From NCBI GenBank assembly GCA_964553435.1, contig CAZKKM010000010.1:1-25219 (forward strand): a DNA stretch of 25,219 bases, read 5' to 3'. The notes beneath the pieces were generated by a model. The model did no database searches. It was given only the letters and a program-made list of their open reading frames with translations, and was not told where the DNA came from. The position numbers and the translations under genes are program-made. Shown here one piece after another: positions 21,790-25,219 of this stretch (the first letter of the stretch is position 1; each line of letters begins with the position of its first letter). This DNA is from RUG11867 sp964553435 (GTDB taxonomy: Bacteria > Bacillota_I > Bacilli_A > RF39 > UBA660).

Positions 21790-23399
21790 CATGACCTCTC
21801 TGGAACGATTACTGTTGCAAATTCGTTACCTTGTTCGACTGAGCCAACTTCGGAAGTCTCGTCGTAGGCGAATGTGGCTCCGTTTCCTTCAGTGGTATTA
21901 CCATATATGTAAACGTCTGATAGAGTAGTTCCTGTAGGCAAGTTAGAGATGAGTTTAGTATTCATGAGAGACACATCGGAAGGATATTGATAAGCAGAAC
22001 CCTTATTTCCAATGACGAGAGTAGCGACCGGAAGCATATTTCCACTTCCCCAATCTTTATCTCCGTAATTGCTAGGTGCGTATTCGGCGATTATCGCTTC
22101 AGATATTGTGTTCGTAATCGTAGAATTTTTGACGGTCACAGTTCCTCCGCGAACGACGAGTCCATGTCTATAGCCCGTGAGGGTAGAGCCATCGATGTTC
22201 ATCTTGCATGGTATATTGACAAGAATCGGTGTTCCTGCTCCGTTTTCCATACTGCTCAGGTTAGAATTTTTGATGTTAAAAATAGGATTATAAAAGTCCG
22301 ATGTTCTGGCATTTGTCGATACGGTCAAGCCCAAAGTTCTTATGGTCGAATCGATGATGTTTACTTGAGCATTCGTACCTTCGGTCGTGATGCCCCCAGA
22401 ATCGGCGGTGGTGAATTCGACATTCTGTAAAGTTAGACTTGCATTTTTGGACACCGATAATGTTGCATTTGCTATAGAACTGGAATGAAGTTCGAGCTTT
22501 CCGTTTTTGAGGATAAAATGGTTCCCTTCGTCTATTTTGGATGTAGTACGAACAGTCGATTTTAAAGTGTGACCGTTTAAGTCTATTATCATAGTACCAG
22601 GATTAAATTGGAATAGTCCATATGGCATTTCGATATCTTGTGTCAATTTTACACCATCGCCATCTTGGGCGGCTGAGACTGCCGCAATCAGTCCATTCAG
22701 ATCTGTTGCTTCGTGATATGTCGCATCGTAATCTTTTCCGAATGAATCGGATTCATAGGAACTTTGAGTTGCGGTTAAATTTACTCCTAATTCGACAAAA
22801 AGCGGTTCGCCGTCGGATGTAGTACGTCCATTATTGAGGTTATAATCGTCGTCGTTTTCAGTGGGAAGCCAGTAGATGAATACAGTAAATTTATCGCTGG
22901 AACCCGATGTTTGGAGGGTGTTTTCTCTTTCAAAGTTTGAGAGAGAATATGGATATTCTAAAGCATAGACATCTTCTCGCGATCCGGTAAACTCTCCGTC
23001 GATGATGTTTACTTTGAGTATGTCTTTGAGCGATTTACCATTATCGGTGATCGTATTCGATGCGCCCAGGTTCATTGCAAAATGATATTTTAGAGCAAGG
23101 GATCCTATATTATCTACTTCGAATGTTTCGTAAGCGACAACTCCCGGTTCCCACGATTCCACATCGAAAAGGTGAGTGGCATCTGTTATGATTTCTTTTT
23201 GACCAGAAGAGGAAAGACGATGTAATTCTATATCGAGGTTCCCTGATTCGATTTTGTTACGGCCACTTACCGCAGAGTCTGTGAACCAAGCATAGGTCGA
23301 ACCTATTAACAATAGTCCACATATCAGCATCGAGGCCAGGCTTACTATGAAGGCCTTTTTTGTTTTATTACTTTTTTTAATTTCATTTTTTCTTTTCAT
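21789..23399 (-). CDS. TasA-like/beta-helix fusion surface protein, copy 1
   Basis: A 536-residue paralogue of the next gene with the same order of parts: basic N-terminus, SipW-type signal ending IGSTYAWFTDSAVSGRN, a TasA-like module (ESGNLDIELH, SWEPGVVAYETFEVDNIGS, LGVNLTATQ, ESDSFGKDYD), and a beta-helix from ~245 (IDLNGHTLK, HFILKNGKLEL, LTLQNVEF, VTVKNSTITN). A shared C-terminal block follows (LVIGNKGSAYQYPSDV, GNGATFAYDETSEVG). Divergence between the copies is high in the helix and low in the signal and ends, indicating an old tandem duplication. AAAGGAG lies within the end of sipW, two bases between stop and start, so expression is coupled to the peptidase. Confidence 0.8.
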   Translation of the reverse strand: MKRKNEIKKSNKTKKAFIVSLASMLICGLLLIGSTYAWFTDSAVSGRNKIESGNLDIELHRLSSSGQKEIITDATHLFDVESWEPGVVAYETFEVDNIGSLALKYHFAMNLGASNTITDNGKSLKDILKVNIIDGEFTGSREDVYALEYPYSLSNFERENTLQTSGSSDKFTVFIYWLPTENDDDYNLNNGRTTSDGEPLFVELGVNLTATQSSYESDSFGKDYDATYHEATDLNGLIAAVSAAQDGDGVKLTQDIEMPYGLFQFNPGTMIIDLNGHTLKSTVRTTSKIDEGNHFILKNGKLELHSSSIANATLSVSKNASLTLQNVEFTTADSGGITTEGTNAQVNIIDSTIRTLGLTVSTNARTSDFYNPIFNIKNSNLSSMENGAGTPILVNIPCKMNIDGSTLTGYRHGLVVRGGTVTVKNSTITNTISEAIIAEYAPSNYGDKDWGSGNMLPVATLVIGNKGSAYQYPSDVSLMNTKLISNLPTGTTLSDVYIYGNTTEGNGATFAYDETSEVGSVEQGNEFATVIVPERS

Positions 23400-23401
23400 T
23401 T

Positions 23402-24295
23402 TTATTTTACTCCTTTTAATGTCTTCGTTTTAGTTTTCGATTTTGTTACGCTTTGGGCTTTCTTTGTCGAAGGCGGCTTTCCAGTCGGTGCTTTTTTTGT
23501 CGAATTAGTCTTTTTAGTCGGTGGATCGTCTTTTGTCTTCTTGTATGTTTTCTTTTTTGTAACTTTTGCCTTTAGAGGTTCTGGCTCGTTAGCTTTTTTC
23601 AACTCTCTTTTGAGATCGGCGAGTTCTTTTTCGATCTTTTTTGTCTTCTTTTCGGATAGCTCGAGTTGCTGTCTTATGAGGTCGTTTTCGAGACGTTCGG
23701 TTTCCAATTTCTTTTTTTCTTCGTTCATTTCTTCAAGTGTTTCGTCTTTGTATTTTTTAAATAGTTTGATACTGTGAAGAGCTTGAATCAAAATGAGAAT
23801 CAAGAAAGGAGTCAGTATGCAGACGACGTATCCAGGTGTGGTCTTCAAAAATTGAAAGAAGATGCCGGCTTTGGGAATCGTCAGCTTGTATTTTCCCAAG
23901 ATGTTTTCGTAATAGACTATTTCTTCATCGGATGTTCCCGTCGTCGTTCCATAAGTTGTAAATCCCGGTCGACCATTTCTGTCAGTCGTCTTTTTTCCTA
24001 TTTTATGGGTCACCACTTCGTAGTAATGTTCGAGATTCACAGATCGATAGGAAATGATGTCTCCTTCTTTTAAAGTTTTCGGATCGACTTCTTTGACGAG
24101 GACAAGGTCACCCGCGGCAAAGTCTGTCGCACTCATCGAATCGGTGAGGACGATGAAAGCTTTGTAACCGAGGAAGCTACGATCTGTCTTATCGAGTGTA
24201 GTCACTGAGACTATTGTGAATATCATCATACACAGAGCGAAGCAAACGATGAGCCCGGTGAGAATATTTTTTAGTATGTTCAATGCTTTTTTCAT
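23402..24295 (-). CDS. sipW: SipW-type signal peptidase I (Ser/His) with a long basic C-terminal tail
   Basis: Cleaves the special signals of TasA-like proteins at the outer membrane face. Residues 10-34 are a membrane anchor. The catalytic serine is S53 in LTDSMSATDFAAGD; the general base is histidine, H97 in VVTHKIG, instead of lysine, which is the ER/archaeal type found in SipW. D123 in TSDEE fits the third residue, whereas the usual GD before it reads GT. A second membrane segment lies at about 155-175. The remaining ~120 residues are cytoplasmic: an acidic/basic coiled coil (EEKKKLETERLENDLIRQQL) and a Lys/Thr/Pro-rich tail. SipW of Bacillus (~190 residues) lacks this tail; it may bind nucleic acid, ribosomes or membrane. 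GGAG precedes ATG 24295. Confidence 0.88.
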   Translation of the reverse strand: MKKALNILKNILTGLIVCFALCMMIFTIVSVTTLDKTDRSFLGYKAFIVLTDSMSATDFAAGDLVLVKEVDPKTLKEGDIISYRSVNLEHYYEVVTHKIGKKTTDRNGRPGFTTYGTTTGTSDEEIVYYENILGKYKLTIPKAGIFFQFLKTTPGYVVCILTPFLILILIQALHSIKLFKKYKDETLEEMNEEKKKLETERLENDLIRQQLELSEKKTKKIEKELADLKRELKKANEPEPLKAKVTKKKTYKKTKDDPPTKKTNSTKKAPTGKPPSTKKAQSVTKSKTKTKTLKGVK

Positions 24296-24314
24296 TTTCT
24301 ACTCCTATTTATAT

Positions 24315-24812
24315 TTACTCTACAGCCTGTATTGCGATGGCGCGCATATCGAATACGACCGACTTATCTTTAGCCGAATCATCCACGGCTCGTGGCAAAG
24401 ATAATGTCATGCAAAGCTGTCTTTTCTCGTGTGCTTTCAAATATCTTTCTGTGATTCTCTTGTCGTTTTTTTTAAGGTCTTTCAGGGGCCCAGTCGCGAC
24501 AATGTTATTTCCGTCAGAAATCGTCACTTCGAGATATTCTCCCAAAGTTCCTTCAATGTTTTCGAAGAATAATCTGTAATAAAGGGCTTCATCGCTTACG
24601 TTTTCGATAAAAAATTCTCTTTGAATTGATGTTCCCGGTGCGAAGACATAATCGCGTTCTTCGATGACTGGTTTGCCGTCGTTGAGATTTATCAGGCGAA
24701 CCTTTTCGGTCATACCGGCATAGGCGCTTTGAAAGGTCATGAAAAAAAGACATATGGCTAAAATTGTGATGATTATCAGGTTTCTCTTTATTCGTTTGGC
24801 AGTTTTGCTCAT
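24315..24812 (-). CDS. Secreted TasA-fold (camelysin-like) protein with an ordinary signal peptide
   Basis: A 165-residue protein. The signal (basic MSKTAKRIKRN, hydrophobic core, QSAYAG) has a normal AxA site, so it should be cut by a standard signal peptidase rather than SipW. The mature part looks like one TasA-type beta-sandwich: FAPGTSIQREFFIENVSDEA, YYRLFFENIEG, KAHEKRQLCMTLSLP, and the final strand VVFDMRAIAIQAVE. Its place before sipW is that of tapA in Bacillus tapA-sipW-tasA, although no TapA similarity is visible. A role as fibre initiator, anchor or chaperone is inference. The ribosome binding site AGAGGTGA lies in the end of the upstream small gene, with three bases between them. 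Confidence 0.75.
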   Translation of the reverse strand: MSKTAKRIKRNLIIITILAICLFFMTFQSAYAGMTEKVRLINLNDGKPVIEERDYVFAPGTSIQREFFIENVSDEALYYRLFFENIEGTLGEYLEVTISDGNNIVATGPLKDLKKNDKRITERYLKAHEKRQLCMTLSLPRAVDDSAKDKSVVFDMRAIAIQAVE

Positions 24813-24815
24813 GTG

Positions 24816-24974
24816 TCACCTCTTCTTCGTCTCGATGATATTCGACGAAGTCGATAGATCGCAATTCGAGTAAATATCATCAAAAATCGTTTGTGAAAGC
24901 ACCAAGACGATTAAAATCATGATCAGTAACATGTTCAATGTCGCAAGTTCGATTATGCGGTTCATTTTGTACAT
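24816..24974 (-). CDS. 52-residue single-span membrane protein, first gene of the fibre operon
   Basis: A small frame with a perfect ribosome binding site (GAGGAGGA, 24989-24982 region) starting at ATG 24974. It begins MYKMNRIIELATLNM, has one strongly hydrophobic segment (LLIMILIVLVLS), then SQTIFDDIYSNCDLS and a charged end ETKKR. No homologue is recognised. The stop is three bases from the next ATG, whose ribosome binding site lies in its last codons, so translation of the operon starts here. It could be an assembly factor, an anchor or a regulator of the peptidase; nothing in the sequence decides. Confidence 0.65.
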   Translation of the reverse strand: MYKMNRIIELATLNMLLIMILIVLVLSQTIFDDIYSNCDLSTSSNIIETKKR

Positions 24975-25007
24975 CTATTTTCCTCCTCAAAATCGTCTCG
25001 ACTATGC

Positions 25008-25016
25008 TTCGACAAA
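25008..25016 (-). promoter_or_regulatory. Spo0A box, downstream copy
   Basis: Reads TTTGTCGAA on the - strand, a perfect match to the 9-base Spo0A consensus. It lies about 12-20 bases downstream of the predicted transcription start of the fibre operon, a position suited to repression. Confidence 0.5.
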
Positions 25017-25034
25017 TTTTTCTATTATATATAG

Positions 25035-25063
25035 ATAATACAATATCGAAATTTAAAAATCAA
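25035..25063 (-). promoter_or_regulatory. Promoter of the SipW/TasA-like operon
   Basis: On the - strand TTGATT (25063-25058), 17-bp spacer, TATTAT (25040-25035); a TATAAT-like run follows immediately. The leader is about 54 nt. It is flanked by two Spo0A boxes. Confidence 0.55.
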
Positions 25064-25076
25064 TATACACATATAT

Positions 25077-25085
25077 TTCGACAAA
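25077..25085 (-). promoter_or_regulatory. Spo0A box, upstream copy
   Basis: Reads GTTTGTCGAAA in context on the - strand (perfect 9-base core TTTGTCGAA). It is 13 bp upstream of the -35 box, a position suited to activation. Confidence 0.5.
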
Positions 25086-25155
25086 CGAGAGTAAAAATGT
25101 GTAAATTTTGACCTTTCATTTACTTAAAAGAGTGTCAAGTAATTTTATAGTTTTG

Positions 25156-25198
25156 CTTGTCAACTTTTTGAGTTTAGGTAAAAATAAAAGTTGACAAG
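25156..25198. repeat. 13-bp perfect inverted repeat at the right edge
   Basis: CTTGTCAACTTTT (25156-25168) and AAAAGTTGACAAG (25186-25198) with a 17-bp spacer. A related half-site, GTGTCAAGTAATTTT, lies at about 25133-25147. The region 25086-25219 has no gene. The TTGACA inside the arms is not followed by a good -10 box, so an operator is more likely than a promoter. Confidence 0.6.
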
Positions 25199-25219
25199 AA
25201 AAATCAGAGAATGTGGAAA

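Noticed and set aside
20188..23399. Beta-helix proteins as pectate lyases or other polysaccharide-cleaving enzymes
   Set aside because: No catalytic Arg/Asp cluster could be recognised; the repeats look structural.
1..25219. tRNA or rRNA genes
   Set aside because: No cloverleaf-like segment with a T-loop GTTCRA context or rRNA-like sequence was noticed in the intergenic regions.
1..25219. Insertion sequences, integrases or attachment sites
   Set aside because: No transposase or recombinase motif and no flanking terminal repeats; the region looks like stable chromosome apart from the variable surface gene.

Overview
The window (25,219 bp, low to moderate GC, TGA used as a normal stop) reads as chromosomal DNA of a low-GC Gram-positive bacterium of the Bacilli. 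The indicators are RbgA, a lipoteichoic-acid-synthase-like enzyme, a GT28-type diacylglycerol glucosyltransferase, small SpoVIF-like and Cse60-like sporulation proteins, GGAGG/GGTGA ribosome binding sites and a SipW/TasA-type surface-fibre operon. An uncultured gut lineage (Erysipelotrichales/RF39-like Bacilli) would fit, but the genus cannot be read from this sequence.

Left third (1-10.8 kb), mostly housekeeping. The tail of an unidentified gene is followed by rbgA, rnhB, an LtaS-like polymerase and topA, tightly coupled on the + strand. A ~350-bp intergenic region holds a topA terminator and a possible small transcript. Then come a short LexA-like repressor (- strand) and, divergently, a processive glycosyltransferase, an XRE regulator and spoVIF. 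A second + strand unit carries cse60 and a MurJ/SpoVB-type flippase. The glycosyltransferase, the LtaS-like enzyme and the later PgsA could together supply anchor glycolipid, phosphatidylglycerol precursor and polymer for lipoteichoic acid.

Middle (10.8-18.7 kb). A small Pro/Tyr-rich coiled-coil protein (- strand) faces trmB. A four-gene envelope operon follows: lipoprotein, a long charged disordered protein, a DUF948-like protein and a YtxH-like protein. An 84-residue XRE regulator is divergent from a 514-residue surface protein that joins a SipW-type signal peptide and TasA-like module to a DUF6273-like C-terminal domain. Their shared control region carries two near-identical CCA-N3-TGG palindromes over the core promoter. 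A pgsA-obg operon with two candidate promoters closes this part.

Right (18.7-25.2 kb), the most distinctive region. A - strand operon reads, in order: a 52-residue membrane protein too short for ordinary gene calling, a secreted TasA-fold protein with an ordinary AxA signal, a SipW-type Ser/His signal peptidase with a long basic tail, two tandem paralogues that fuse a TasA-like module to a beta-helix, a plain TasA-like protein, and a shorter SipW-type protein behind a large intercistronic hairpin. Upstream of the operon are a good sigma-A-type promoter and two perfect matches to the Spo0A box (TTTGTCGAA). With the sporulation-type genes in the same window, this suggests a Spo0A-linked extracellular fibre or adhesin system related to, but differently built from, Bacillus tapA-sipW-tasA. 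The DUF6273 protein about 7 kb away is probably another SipW client.
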